Below are positions 53,472 through 62,112 of a DNA stretch of 64,000 nucleotides, one piece after another. Under the pieces are notes generated by a model. It ran no database searches. It was not told the origin of the DNA and was given only the letters and a program-made list of their open reading frames with translations. A program made the translations under genes and the position numbers. The DNA lies in NCBI RefSeq assembly GCF_021869765.1, contig NZ_CP084580.1:1674001-1738000 (forward strand), in the 5' to 3' direction. This DNA is from Chryseobacterium sp. MEBOG06. GTDB lineage: Bacteria > Bacteroidota > Bacteroidia > Flavobacteriales > Weeksellaceae. Position 1 is the stretch's first letter; the number at the start of each line of letters is the position of its first letter.

Positions 53472-53513
53472 ATTCGGAGGTGAAAGACCCGGATACAGTT
53501 TGAAATAGCTGTA
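53472..53513 (+). promoter_or_regulatory. Two-hairpin leader element before purH
   Basis: ATTCG-GA-GGT-GAAAG-ACC-CGGAT (53472-53494) and TACAG...CTGTA (53494-53513) fold in tandem 24 nt before the purH start. The region is unlike the surrounding AT-rich repeats. A purine-responsive function is speculative; it is not a known guanine/adenine aptamer. Confidence 0.35.
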
Positions 53514-53536
53514 AAAAGTAAAAAATTGAAAGTAAA

Positions 53537-55054
53537 ATGAGTAAAAAGAGAGTTTTAATCAGTGTTTCTGACAAAAGTGGATTAATAGAATTCGCGCAGT
53601 TTTTGGAAGCTCAGAATTATGAGTTGATCTCTACAGGAGGAACGTTCAAACATTTGAAAGACGCTGGTTTAAATCCTATTCAGATTGATGAGGTAACCAA
53701 TTTCCCTGAAATGCTGGACGGAAGAGTGAAAACTTTGCACCCTAAAGTTCACGGAGGACTTTTAGCTGTTCGTACCAACGAAGAGCACATGAGAATTGTT
53801 CAGGAACACGGAATTGGCCTGATTGACATGGTTATCGTAAACCTTTATCCTTTCTTTGAAAATGTAAATAAAAACATTTCCTTACATGAAAAGGTGGAGT
53901 TTATTGATATCGGTGGTCCGTCAATGCTTCGTTCTGCAGCCAAAAACTTTGACTCTGTTACCGTAATTACCGATGTAGAAGATTATACAACAGTAAGACT
54001 GGAAATGGAGCAAAACGGTGACAGCTATATAGAAACCCGTAAAAAGCTTGCAGGAAAAGTATTCAACCTTACCTCTGCTTATGATGCTGCTATTTCAAGA
54101 ATGCTTTTAGATGAGGAGTACCCTGCTTACCTAAACGCTTCATACAAAAAAGTTTCTGACCTGAGATACGGTGAAAATCCACATCAGACAGCTGCTTATT
54201 ATGTGTCCACCTTCGAAAACGGTGCAATGAAAGATTTCGAACAGCTTGGAGGTAAAGAACTTTCTTTCAACAACCTTCGTGATATGGACCTTTGCTGGAA
54301 AGTAGTTACGGAGTTCAAAGAAGAAATGGCTTGCTGTGCAGTGAAACATTCTACCCCTTGTGGCGTAGCAATAGGAACTTCAGCATTGGAAACTTATCAG
54401 AAAACATTCGAATGTGATCCTGTTTCTATCTTTGGCGGAATTGTTGCTATGAACTATAAAATAGATGCTGCAACAGCTGAAGAATTAAACAAAACATTCC
54501 TTGAAATTGTAATGGCTCCTGAATTTGATGAAGAAGCTCTTGAAGTTTTAAGAAAAAAGAAAAATCTAAGAATCATCAAAATCGTAAATCCTGTTTCTGA
54601 TAAACAAACATGGGTGAAAGTGGATGGCGGTATCTTGGTTCAGGATAACGATACTCACTTCTCTGATGATATTAAGGTGGTTACAGAAGTACAGCCTACA
54701 GAAGAGCAGAAGAAAGCATTACTGTTCTCTCAGAGAGTGGTAAAATATGTGAAATCAAATGCAATTGTAGTTTCTAACGGAATTCAGGCATTCGGTATCG
54801 GTGGAGGACAGGTAAACAGAATCTGGGCAACACAACAGGCTATTGAAAGAGCAAAAGAAAAATTCTCCGGAGACCTGGTATTGGCTTCAGATGCATTTTT
54901 CCCTTTCCGTGATGTGGTAGATTTCTGCGCTCAGGAGGGTATCAAGGCTATTATTCAGCCAGGTGGAAGTGTAAAAGATCAGGATAGTGTAGAAGCTGCC
55001 AATGAGCACGGTATACCAATGATGTTTACAGGTGTTAGACACTTTTTCCACTAA
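53537..55054 (+). CDS. purH: Bifunctional AICAR transformylase/IMP cyclohydrolase
   Basis: 505 residues. The N-terminal MGS-like IMP cyclohydrolase domain starts [34 protein letters not shown]; the AICARFT domain includes the catalytic [11 protein letters not shown] with the conserved Lys-His. It makes IMP, the last two steps of the pathway. 169 nt after purN, with its own leader. Confidence 0.97.
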   Translation: MSKKRVLISVSDKSGLIEFAQFLEAQNYELISTGGTFKHLKDAGLNPIQIDEVTNFPEMLDGRVKTLHPKVHGGLLAVRTNEEHMRIVQEHGIGLIDMVIVNLYPFFENVNKNISLHEKVEFIDIGGPSMLRSAAKNFDSVTVITDVEDYTTVRLEMEQNGDSYIETRKKLAGKVFNLTSAYDAAISRMLLDEEYPAYLNASYKKVSDLRYGENPHQTAAYYVSTFENGAMKDFEQLGGKELSFNNLRDMDLCWKVVTEFKEEMACCAVKHSTPCGVAIGTSALETYQKTFECDPVSIFGGIVAMNYKIDAATAEELNKTFLEIVMAPEFDEEALEVLRKKKNLRIIKIVNPVSDKQTWVKVDGGILVQDNDTHFSDDIKVVTEVQPTEEQKKALLFSQRVVKYVKSNAIVVSNGIQAFGIGGGQVNRIWATQQAIERAKEKFSGDLVLASDAFFPFRDVVDFCAQEGIKAIIQPGGSVKDQDSVEAANEHGIPMMFTGVRHFFH

Positions 55055-55083
55055 TTAAAATAGAGATAAAAAATAATTAGGGA

Positions 55084-55115
55084 TTGTATTTATAGCATTC
55101 AAAATTATATATTTG
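55084..55115 (+). promoter_or_regulatory. Promoter of purD
   Basis: TTG (55084-55086), 21-nt spacer, TATATTTG (55108-55115); start codon 29 nt further on. purD can thus be transcribed apart from purH. Confidence 0.7.
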
Positions 55116-55143
55116 TAAAATAAGACTAGATAATAAATAAAGT

Positions 55144-56382
55144 ATGAGAATATTAATCATAGGTGAAGGTGGTAGAGAATCTGCTTTAGCGGCAAAACTT
55201 CAGAATGACTCAAGAATTTCTAAAATGTTTTTTGCCAACGGAAATGCTACTACCGATGTAATAGGGAAAAATGTTCATTTATCAGAAATCAAAGAACTTA
55301 GAGATTTCGCTATTAAAGAAAAGGTAGATCTTACGATCGTAGGTCCTGAAGCTCCATTGGTGGCTGGTTTGAAGGACGAATTCAAAAAACACGATCTTAA
55401 GGTTTTTGGTCCTACTCAGAAAGTAGCAAGCCTTGAAGGAAGTAAAGCTTTCTCTAAGAAATTTATGCAGACCTATGATATCAAAACGGCTAAGGCTGTT
55501 GTATTTGATTCATATAATGATGCTAAAGAATATGTGCAGACACAGCAGTATCCTTTAGTAATCAAGGCGAGTGGTTTAGCTGGAGGAAAAGGTGTTGTTA
55601 TCTGTGACACTCTTGAAGAAGCTGAAGCTACTATCCATGATTTCATGATCAGAAGAATCTATGGAGACGCTGGTATCCGTTTAGTTATTGAAGAATATTT
55701 GCAAGGTTTTGAAGCTTCTATCATTGCTTTCTCTAATGGTGAAAAATTATTCCCATGTGTAGCTGCAAAAGATTATAAAAAAGCAGGAAATGGAGATACA
55801 GGACCTAATACAGGAGGTATGGGATCTGTAGCACCAAGCCCGGAGTTCACTCAGGAGCACTATGCAGATTTTGAGAAAAATATTTTAGAGCCTACTATTA
55901 AAGGTCTTAAAGCTGAAGGGTTCGGATTTAAAGGAATCATCTTCTTCGGATTGATGGTTACGAAAAACGGAGCTTACCTTCTTGAATACAATATGAGATT
56001 TGGAGACCCTGAAACTCAGGTATTGATGGCACTTATGGAGAACAATCTTTTAGATGTGATCCAGGATTGTATGGAAGGAAAAGACATTGAACTTAAATTC
56101 AAAGAAGAAAAAGCAGTGTGTCTTGTAATGTGTTCAGGAGGATATCCAAGAAACATCGAAACAGGTTTCGAAATTACAGGAGGAGATAAAATACAACACA
56201 GTAAACTATTATACGCAGGAGCTATTACTAAAGGAGACAAAGTGGTTTCTAACGGTGGTAGAGTTCTGAATATTGTAGCTACGGGAGCTACTTTTGAAGA
56301 CGCCCGCAAGAAAGTTTACGAAGACGCAGGTCATGTACATTTCGATTACGGCTTCTACAGAGAAGACATCGGAAAGTTTTAA
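55144..56382 (+). CDS. purD: Phosphoribosylamine-glycine ligase
   Basis: 412 residues, ATP-grasp enzyme. ILIIGEGGRESALAAKL (N-terminal), KASGLAGGKGVVICDT (ATP-binding loop), NTGGMGSVAP and EYNMRFGDPETQVLM are conserved. It joins glycine to phosphoribosylamine. It has its own promoter. Confidence 0.97.
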   Translation: MRILIIGEGGRESALAAKLQNDSRISKMFFANGNATTDVIGKNVHLSEIKELRDFAIKEKVDLTIVGPEAPLVAGLKDEFKKHDLKVFGPTQKVASLEGSKAFSKKFMQTYDIKTAKAVVFDSYNDAKEYVQTQQYPLVIKASGLAGGKGVVICDTLEEAEATIHDFMIRRIYGDAGIRLVIEEYLQGFEASIIAFSNGEKLFPCVAAKDYKKAGNGDTGPNTGGMGSVAPSPEFTQEHYADFEKNILEPTIKGLKAEGFGFKGIIFFGLMVTKNGAYLLEYNMRFGDPETQVLMALMENNLLDVIQDCMEGKDIELKFKEEKAVCLVMCSGGYPRNIETGFEITGGDKIQHSKLLYAGAITKGDKVVSNGGRVLNIVATGATFEDARKKVYEDAGHVHFDYGFYREDIGKF

Positions 56383-56439
56383 TAAAAATCATGAAAAAAG
56401 ATTTGGAGCAATTCCAAGTCTTTTTTTGTAAAACAGTCA

Positions 56440-56512
56440 ATATTAGATATCAGATGCCAGACGTTCAACCAGGTCTGAAATCTGAAATCTGATGTCTGAC
56501 ATCATTTAAAAT
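56440..56512. repeat. Word repeat before guaA (TCTGAAATCTGAAATCTGAT type)
   Basis: GATATCAGATGCCAGACGTT on the left and GTCTGAAATCTGAAATCTGA on the right form an imperfect inverted pair; clearest example of this repeat type in the window. Confidence 0.65.
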
Positions 56513-56530
56513 AAATCAATCAGTTATAAA

Positions 56531-58060
56531 ATGAACAACGGTATTATTATTTTAGATTTCGGATCCCAGTACAATCAGCTTATCGGAAGAAGAATCCGTG
56601 AGATGGGAGTATACTCTGAAATCTTACCTTACAATACACCATTACAAGATATCTTAGCAAAACAGCCTAAAGGAATCATTCTTTCCGGAGGTCCGAGTTC
56701 TGTAAATGCAGACAATGCCCATCTGGTAGAAAAAGCTTTATATGAGCAGGGTGTTCCTGTTTTGGGTATTTGCTATGGAATGCAGATGACGGCTCACCTT
56801 TTAGGAGGAAAAGTAAACAAAGGAGAAAAAGGCGAGTACGGAAAAGCAAACCTTGAAATCATTAAAGAAAGCTCTTTATTGAAAGGAGTTACTCAGAACT
56901 CTGTTGTTTGGATGAGTCACTTTGATGAAGTAGGAGAATTGCCTGCAGGTTTTGAGCTCAATGCAAAATCAGGAGTTATTGCTTCTATTGCTAATGAAGA
57001 AAGTAAAATCTACTGTGTTCAGTTTCACCCGGAAGTTTCTCATACAGAAGAAGGAGGGAAAATGCTTGAAAATTTCGTTTTCGGAATCTGTAATGCAGAT
57101 AAAAACTGGAAACTGACCAATTATATTGATAAAACAGTAGAAGAAATCCGCGCGAAAGTAGGAGATAACAAAGTGATTCTTGGACTTTCAGGAGGAGTAG
57201 ACTCTTCTGTAGCAGCAGTTTTGATTCATAAAGCAATTGGTGATCAGCTGACTTGTATCTTCGTAGATACGGGATTATTGAGAAAGAATGAAGGTGAGAA
57301 AGTGATGGGCCAATATGGAGAACATTTCCATATGAACATTAAAATGGTGGACGCTCAGGAAAGGTTCCTTACAAAATTAGCTGGAGTAGACGATCCTGAA
57401 GCGAAGAGAAAAATCATTGGAAACGAATTTATCCATGTTTTTGATGAAGAATCTCACAAAATTGAAGGGGCTAAATTCCTTGCTCAAGGGACTATTTACC
57501 CTGACGTTATCGAAAGCCAGTCTGTCAACGGACCCTCTGCAGTGATTAAGTCTCACCACAATGTAGGAGGACTTCCTGAAGATATGGAATTCGAATTGTT
57601 AGAGCCATTAAGAGAGCTTTTCAAAGACGAAGTAAGAAGAGTTGGAGAAGAATTAGGTATTCCTCACCACATGGTATACAGACACCCTTTCCCAGGTCCT
57701 GGATTAGGAATCAGAGTACTGGGAGCTGTAGATGCTGAAAAAGTGAGAATCCTTCAGGAAGCTGACGATATTTTCATTGAAGAACTATATAAAAATGACC
57801 TTTACGAAAAAGTATCTCAGGCATTTGTAGTACTTCTTCCAGTAAAATCTGTAGGAGTAATGGGAGATGAAAGAACTTACGAATACACCGCTGTAGTTCG
57901 TTCTGCCAACACCATCGACTTTATGACAGCAACGTGGAGCAGACTTCCTTATGAGTTCCTTGATACTGTTTCCAGTAGAATCATCAACGAAGTAAGAGGA
58001 ATCAACAGAGTAGCTTACGATATTTCAAGCAAACCACCTGCAACTATTGAGTGGGAATAA
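56531..58060 (+). CDS. guaA: GMP synthase (glutamine-hydrolysing)
   Basis: 509 residues. Class I amidotransferase domain (GICYGMQ with the nucleophile Cys; [12 protein letters not shown] with the His-x-Glu), ATP-pyrophosphatase domain with [15 protein letters not shown], and C-terminal dimerisation domain ending [13 protein letters not shown]. Converts XMP to GMP. A strong terminator follows. Confidence 0.97.
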   Translation: MNNGIIILDFGSQYNQLIGRRIREMGVYSEILPYNTPLQDILAKQPKGIILSGGPSSVNADNAHLVEKALYEQGVPVLGICYGMQMTAHLLGGKVNKGEKGEYGKANLEIIKESSLLKGVTQNSVVWMSHFDEVGELPAGFELNAKSGVIASIANEESKIYCVQFHPEVSHTEEGGKMLENFVFGICNADKNWKLTNYIDKTVEEIRAKVGDNKVILGLSGGVDSSVAAVLIHKAIGDQLTCIFVDTGLLRKNEGEKVMGQYGEHFHMNIKMVDAQERFLTKLAGVDDPEAKRKIIGNEFIHVFDEESHKIEGAKFLAQGTIYPDVIESQSVNGPSAVIKSHHNVGGLPEDMEFELLEPLRELFKDEVRRVGEELGIPHHMVYRHPFPGPGLGIRVLGAVDAEKVRILQEADDIFIEELYKNDLYEKVSQAFVVLLPVKSVGVMGDERTYEYTAVVRSANTIDFMTATWSRLPYEFLDTVSSRIINEVRGINRVAYDISSKPPATIEWE

Positions 58061-58084
58061 TTTTTGACTTGAATTTATAATATA

Positions 58085-58112
58085 AATCCTGCCCAAACGG
58101 GCAGGATTTTTT
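58085..58112 (+). terminator. Intrinsic terminator of guaA
   Basis: AATCCTGCCC / GGGCAGGATT with AAAC loop and a T-tract; nearly perfect, may also serve the convergent lipoprotein gene. Confidence 0.92.
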
Positions 58113-58135
58113 TATTGGAATAGCTTGCCTTATCA

Positions 58136-58501
58136 TCATTCACAAGCATTGTTGTGGTCAATAAATTTATTATGCTTAAAAGTAAATACTGAAAAGCATT
58201 TGTCAGAGTTTTTTTGAAGAGAATCATTATTACATACTGATGTTACATAGTAAGTGAAGGTAGTAAAACTTCCATCCCGGAAAGTTTCATTAGGTTCTCC
58301 AAATATTGTTTTGAATTTCTCAGCCGAACTATTTTTTAATGTATTCTCGAGAATGAGTTTCTCAGCCAAATCAAAGGTTCTCTTTCCCTTACAGCCTAAA
58401 GAATCCTTAATCCAAGTCATACTGTCTTCTGATTTTTTTACTTTTTGTTTATTACATCCTGTAAGAAATAAGATGATAATGAGGAATAGGTTGATTTTCA
58501 T
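58136..58501 (-). CDS. Small lipoprotein of unknown function
   Basis: 121 residues with lipobox ILFLTGC (Cys16). Mature part KLILENTLKNSSAEKFKTIFGEPNETFRDGSFTTFTYYV resembles small SmpA/OmlA-like outer-membrane lipoproteins, in which an F/L-G-x-P turn is common, but the match is weak. It is convergent with guaA. Orphan-like cluster with the next two genes. Confidence 0.65.
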   Translation of the reverse strand: MKINLFLIIILFLTGCNKQKVKKSEDSMTWIKDSLGCKGKRTFDLAEKLILENTLKNSSAEKFKTIFGEPNETFRDGSFTTFTYYVTSVCNNDSLQKNSDKCFSVFTFKHNKFIDHNNACE

Positions 58502-58600
58502 AGTTATAGTATGTGAAGTTTTACTTAAAACAGGTAGATAAACAAAGTTGTAGTGCTCAGGTTATTCTCGCTGAATTTAGGTAGAATTTCATCAAATTTA

Positions 58601-58876
58601 TTAAAACAGTTTCAATGAAAAAATAATAAATAAAATATTGAGAGTGATTAATAAACAGTATATTAACTTGAATAATATATGTCTATGAAAAATAAGATAA
58701 TTCAATAACATTGATCCCGCTATATAAAAATAAACAAGATTTTTTACTTCCTGAGTCTTTATTTCAGACACTGAAAATAAGTTTAAATAGTGGGAAAGAT
58801 TAATTATTGAGCTGGGATAAAAAACGCTTAAAATAAAAATAACTGTAATACTTATAGTTATTGCATATGGTTTCAT
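58601..58876 (-). CDS. Small membrane protein of unknown function
   Basis: 91 residues, three hydrophobic segments (AITISITVIFILSVF; VYFYIAGSMLLNYLIF; LIYCLLITLNILFIIFSL). No family recognised. It lies between two other unknown minus-strand genes. Confidence 0.55.
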   Translation of the reverse strand: MKPYAITISITVIFILSVFYPSSIINLSHYLNLFSVSEIKTQEVKNLVYFYIAGSMLLNYLIFHRHILFKLIYCLLITLNILFIIFSLKLF

Positions 58877-58906
58877 TTATCAATAAAAGCTTTAAAAAGA
58901 TGTTTT

Positions 58907-59560
58907 TTAATTTGATAAAAAGAAGGGCTCAAAAGAATGATAGTAAGTATTTTCTTTCCAATCGAATTTTGTGCTTATTTCATCATTGTTAAGAAAATCT
59001 CTCAACGAATAATCATCATCTCGGAAATAAACTTTTTCGATAGAATCGTCTGGGTTATATTTAAATTCAATAGTAGGAATGGTTTCGTTTTGGAATTCAT
59101 CATCAAATAGAGAAGGATCACCATAAAAGTTTTTAAACTTATCAGTTTTAAATCCTGCTATTGCATCAATTGCATATCCAGCTAATTTTCTGTTTTTATC
59201 ATCAAATATTAGAACACCTTTTCCTAACAGGCTGCCTTTACGATAAAATACATACTCCCACATGGTTTCTCCCTTACTGCTATTTTCTTTATTGTAGTAA
59301 AAGGTCCAGGGTTTACCAAATGTTCCGATATCTATATGACGATGAATAACTTCTGATAAATGATCTTCTGAAGAGAGATAAACCTCACCTCCCAATTGTT
59401 CAACTTGCTGAGTCCTGTAGTTTTTTAAAAATCTTTCTATCTTTTTAAGCTCATTAGTAGTAGAATCATAAGTTAAACAGTTAAATTCTGAAAGCTTATG
59501 AAGTTGTTCTTTTGGTGTTTCAATATTATTTTCATCAGTGTATTTTATGTAAGTACCCAC
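58907..59560 (-). CDS. Hypothetical protein, no family recognised
   Basis: 217 residues without signal peptide or TM segment; acidic and aromatic-rich, with a YDP-like FKYNPDDSIEKVYFRDDDYSLRDFL region. Small, acidic and in a cluster of orphan genes, it has the look of an immunity-type protein, but no toxin gene adjoins it, so this is only a possibility. Confidence 0.6.
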   Translation of the reverse strand: MGTYIKYTDENNIETPKEQLHKLSEFNCLTYDSTTNELKKIERFLKNYRTQQVEQLGGEVYLSSEDHLSEVIHRHIDIGTFGKPWTFYYNKENSSKGETMWEYVFYRKGSLLGKGVLIFDDKNRKLAGYAIDAIAGFKTDKFKNFYGDPSLFDDEFQNETIPTIEFKYNPDDSIEKVYFRDDDYSLRDFLNNDEISTKFDWKENTYYHSFEPFFLSN

Positions 59561-59614
59561 TTCTATTATATTTTCTTAATTATTTTTCCTTAAATTTAAG
59601 TAAAATTATATCAA

Positions 59615-61123
59615 ATGCAAATAGAAACGAGACCCCTGACTGTTCAGGATTATGATGAGTTGGTTGTAACAATGAAAAGGGCGTATCCTCAGATGTCTGA
59701 ATCTATCTGGTCTAAAAAAAGTATAGAAAAACTTACGAGAATATTTCCTAAAGGTCAGATTTGTATCACCGTAGATGGGAAGTTAGCGGCCGTAGCGCTG
59801 TCCATTATCGTGAATTATGACGAATTTGGGGACGATCATACCTATGTTGATATTACAGGAAACTATACATTCAACACCCATTTGTCAACAGGAAATGTAT
59901 TGTATGGAATAGAAGTTTTTGTTGATCCGGAATTTCGGGAGCTGCGTCTGGGAAGAAGGTTGTATGATGCCAGAAAAGAGTTGTGTGAGCTTCTTAATTT
60001 AAAATCTATTATCCTGGGCGGAAGAATTCCGAATTATCATAAATACAGTGACGAACTTTCCCCAAGAGAATACATCCGCAGAGTAAGAGATAAGGAAATT
60101 TATGATCCTGTGTTGTCTTTCCAGCTTTCCAATAACTTTCTTCCCATAAAGATCCTGAAAAAATACCTTCCCGAAGATGAATCATCACTGGAAAACGCTG
60201 TTTTGCTGCAATGGAACAATATTTATTACAGCAAAAAGCCCAATACGATGCAGGACAGTATCATTCGTCTGGGGCTTGTACAGTGGCAGATGAGGCATTT
60301 TAAAAATATAGATGCTTTTTATGAACAGGTAGAATTTTTTGTCAATGTAATGGGCGACTACAAATCAGACTTTGTTCTCTTCCCGGAACTTTTCAATACA
60401 CCACTGCTGGCACCATTCAATAAGCTGTCAGAAAGGGATAGTATGATAGAACTGGCTAAACTGAGTGAAGATATCAAAAATAAAATTTCTGAGCTTGCCA
60501 TTAGTTACAATGTAAACATTATCTCAGGAAGTATGCCTGTCTTTGACGATGATAACAATGATTTGTATAATGTAAGCTACCTTTTGCACCGCGATGGGCG
60601 TATAGATGAATACCGAAAAATTCATATTACACCGAATGAAAGGAAATACTACGGAATGAAAGGAGGAAACGAAATAAGAGTTTTTGATACCGACTGTGGA
60701 AAAATTGGTCTTGTCATCTGCTACGACGTAGAATTTCCGGAATTACCAAGGATTCTTGCAGATCAGGGGATGAAAATTCTTTTTGTTCCTTACCTTACCG
60801 ATACGCAGAACGCCTATATCAGAGTGCGTCATTGTGCCGCTGCAAGAGCTATCGAAAATGAATGTTACGTAGCCATTGCCGGCTGTGTAGGAAACCTTCC
60901 GGGGGTTAATAATATGGATATCCAGTTTGGACAGGCGGCCGTGTTTACCCCTTCCGATTTTGCTTTCCCATCGAATGCCGTAAAAGGAGAGGCTACACCG
61001 AATACAGAAATGACTTTAATTGTAGATGTAGACCTGAATCTATTAAAAGATCTCCATCATAACGGCTCTGTTCAGGTGATGAAAGACCGGAGAAAAGATC
61101 TCTATGATACCTACCTCAAATAA
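59615..61123 (+). CDS. GNAT acetyltransferase fused to a carbon-nitrogen hydrolase
   Basis: 502 residues. N-terminal GNAT domain (about 1-200) with VDPEFRELRLGRRLYDARKEL, the R/Q-x-x-G-x-G/A-like acetyl-CoA segment; C-terminal nitrilase-superfamily domain (about 215-500) with the triad: Glu in LFPELFNT, Lys in YRKIHITPNE, and Cys in GLVICYDVEFPE. It is a known fused family of unsettled substrate, probably acting on an N-acyl or amide compound. A terminator follows. Confidence 0.92.
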   Translation: MQIETRPLTVQDYDELVVTMKRAYPQMSESIWSKKSIEKLTRIFPKGQICITVDGKLAAVALSIIVNYDEFGDDHTYVDITGNYTFNTHLSTGNVLYGIEVFVDPEFRELRLGRRLYDARKELCELLNLKSIILGGRIPNYHKYSDELSPREYIRRVRDKEIYDPVLSFQLSNNFLPIKILKKYLPEDESSLENAVLLQWNNIYYSKKPNTMQDSIIRLGLVQWQMRHFKNIDAFYEQVEFFVNVMGDYKSDFVLFPELFNTPLLAPFNKLSERDSMIELAKLSEDIKNKISELAISYNVNIISGSMPVFDDDNNDLYNVSYLLHRDGRIDEYRKIHITPNERKYYGMKGGNEIRVFDTDCGKIGLVICYDVEFPELPRILADQGMKILFVPYLTDTQNAYIRVRHCAAARAIENECYVAIAGCVGNLPGVNNMDIQFGQAAVFTPSDFAFPSNAVKGEATPNTEMTLIVDVDLNLLKDLHHNGSVQVMKDRRKDLYDTYLK

Positions 61124-61124
61124 C

Positions 61125-61155
61125 AAAACAGAATGCGAAAGCATTCTGTTTTTAT
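61125..61155 (+). terminator. Intrinsic terminator of the GNAT-nitrilase gene
   Basis: AAAACAGAATGC-GAAA-GCATTCTGTTTT, perfect 12-bp stem with GNRA loop and T-run. Confidence 0.92.
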
Positions 61156-61182
61156 TTTTACCTAAAATTTTAAAAAAACAAA

Positions 61183-61355
61183 TTAATCATAATGAGGACA
61201 TACTACCGCAGGACAGATCAGTCTTGGACATCTTGGCCTTCCGTCAGTAGGACAACATTGGTTAGAGCAGTTAGGAATATCAATGATAAGACCACTTCCC
61301 GCAATTCCTTTTAATTGTTCTCTTGAAAGTTTGCTGTTGCGTAAATTTTTCATGT
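61183..61355 (-). pseudogene. Frameshifted double-glycine-leader (bacteriocin-like) peptide gene
   Basis: ATG at 61353-61355 gives MKNLRNSKLSREN and then a stop after 14 codons. If the AGAGAGA run (61319-61325 region) were two bases shorter, the frame would read on as SKLSREQLKGIAGSG, a typical double-Gly leader, followed by a Cys-rich core of about 35 residues (six Cys, e.g. CSNQCCPTDGRPRC) to the stop at 61183. Leader and core are both well preserved, and only the reading frame is broken. Possibly a phase-variable tract or a sequencing error. Confidence 0.65.
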
Positions 61356-61537
61356 TTTAATACTTTTGTTTTGTTTGTACACTGTAAATATATATAATTT
61401 TAATTAAGCTTTATCACTAATTGTTTATTTTGTTATTATGACTACTGTTTTATTTGTAAAATACAAATTATTGGTTTGAATTTTTAATCTATTCTTTAAA
61501 ATTATTATATTTATTCATTAATAAAAAACTAAAAACT

Positions 61538-61747
61538 ATGCAAAAAGGAATTGTAAAATGGTATAATGCAGAAAAAGGCTATGGATTTATCATCCCTGAA
61601 GGAACAGAAGATGCTATTTTTTGTCACCATTCGGCTATTGCCGGCTCTTTAAAACTTTTGTCAGAAGGACAAACCGTAGAATTTCATATTGTAGAAGGCC
61701 CCAGGGGGAGACAGGCAGAAAATGTGAGAGTTGTGGATAACAGCTAA
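61538..61747 (+). CDS. Cold shock protein
   Basis: 69 residues, a single CSD. RNP1-like KGYGFIIP and RNP2-like IFCHHSAI flank the conserved Trp in [11 protein letters not shown]. It binds single-stranded RNA/DNA. The leader is A/U-rich, with ATTTGTA-AAA-TACAAAT (61452-61468). A second, disrupted CSD gene follows after 38 nt. Confidence 0.93.
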   Translation: MQKGIVKWYNAEKGYGFIIPEGTEDAIFCHHSAIAGSLKLLSEGQTVEFHIVEGPRGRQAENVRVVDNS

Positions 61748-61785
61748 AATAAAAAGAGTCAAAAAATCACTAGAAATTAATAAAA

Positions 61786-61992
61786 ATGACAGGTACAGTT
61801 AAGTGATATAACCAATCAAAAGGATATGGCTTTATTTCTCCTGAGGGTGGAGGAGTAGATATTTTTGTTCATAATTCCGCTTTAAAAGCGGCGGGATTAA
61901 TAACTTTATCTGAGGGGGAGAGAGTTTCATTTGAAGTTGTTACATCAAAAACAGGAAAATTAGAAGCAGCTCATATAACATTATCACAATAA
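61786..61992 (+). pseudogene. Second cold shock domain gene interrupted by TGA
   Basis: The frame from ATG 61786 reads MTGTVK-stop-YNQSKGYGFISPEGGGVDIFVHNS... and continues to TAA at 61990-61992 (68 codons in all). The stop (TGA, 61804-61806) stands exactly at the Trp codon of the conserved VKWYN motif, so TGG has become TGA by one transition. The remaining 61 codons are intact and encode KGYGFIS and DIFVHNS. It is either a fresh pseudogene, a sequencing error or a read-through UGA. Confidence 0.82.
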
Positions 61993-62012
61993 ATTTTAAG
62001 GACAAACATGTG

Positions 62013-62042
62013 AAAAACTGCTGGTTTTCCGGCAGTTTTTTT
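62013..62042 (+). terminator. Intrinsic terminator after the cold-shock genes
   Basis: AAAACTGCTGG / CCGGCAGTTTT stem (one G-T) with a TTTT loop and a T-tract. Confidence 0.9.
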
Positions 62043-62112
62043 AGTAGGTCCCTTTATAAAACTGTAGTTGGGAACAGTTTTTGGAGTAAATTGCACTTAC
62101 TATAGATAGATT

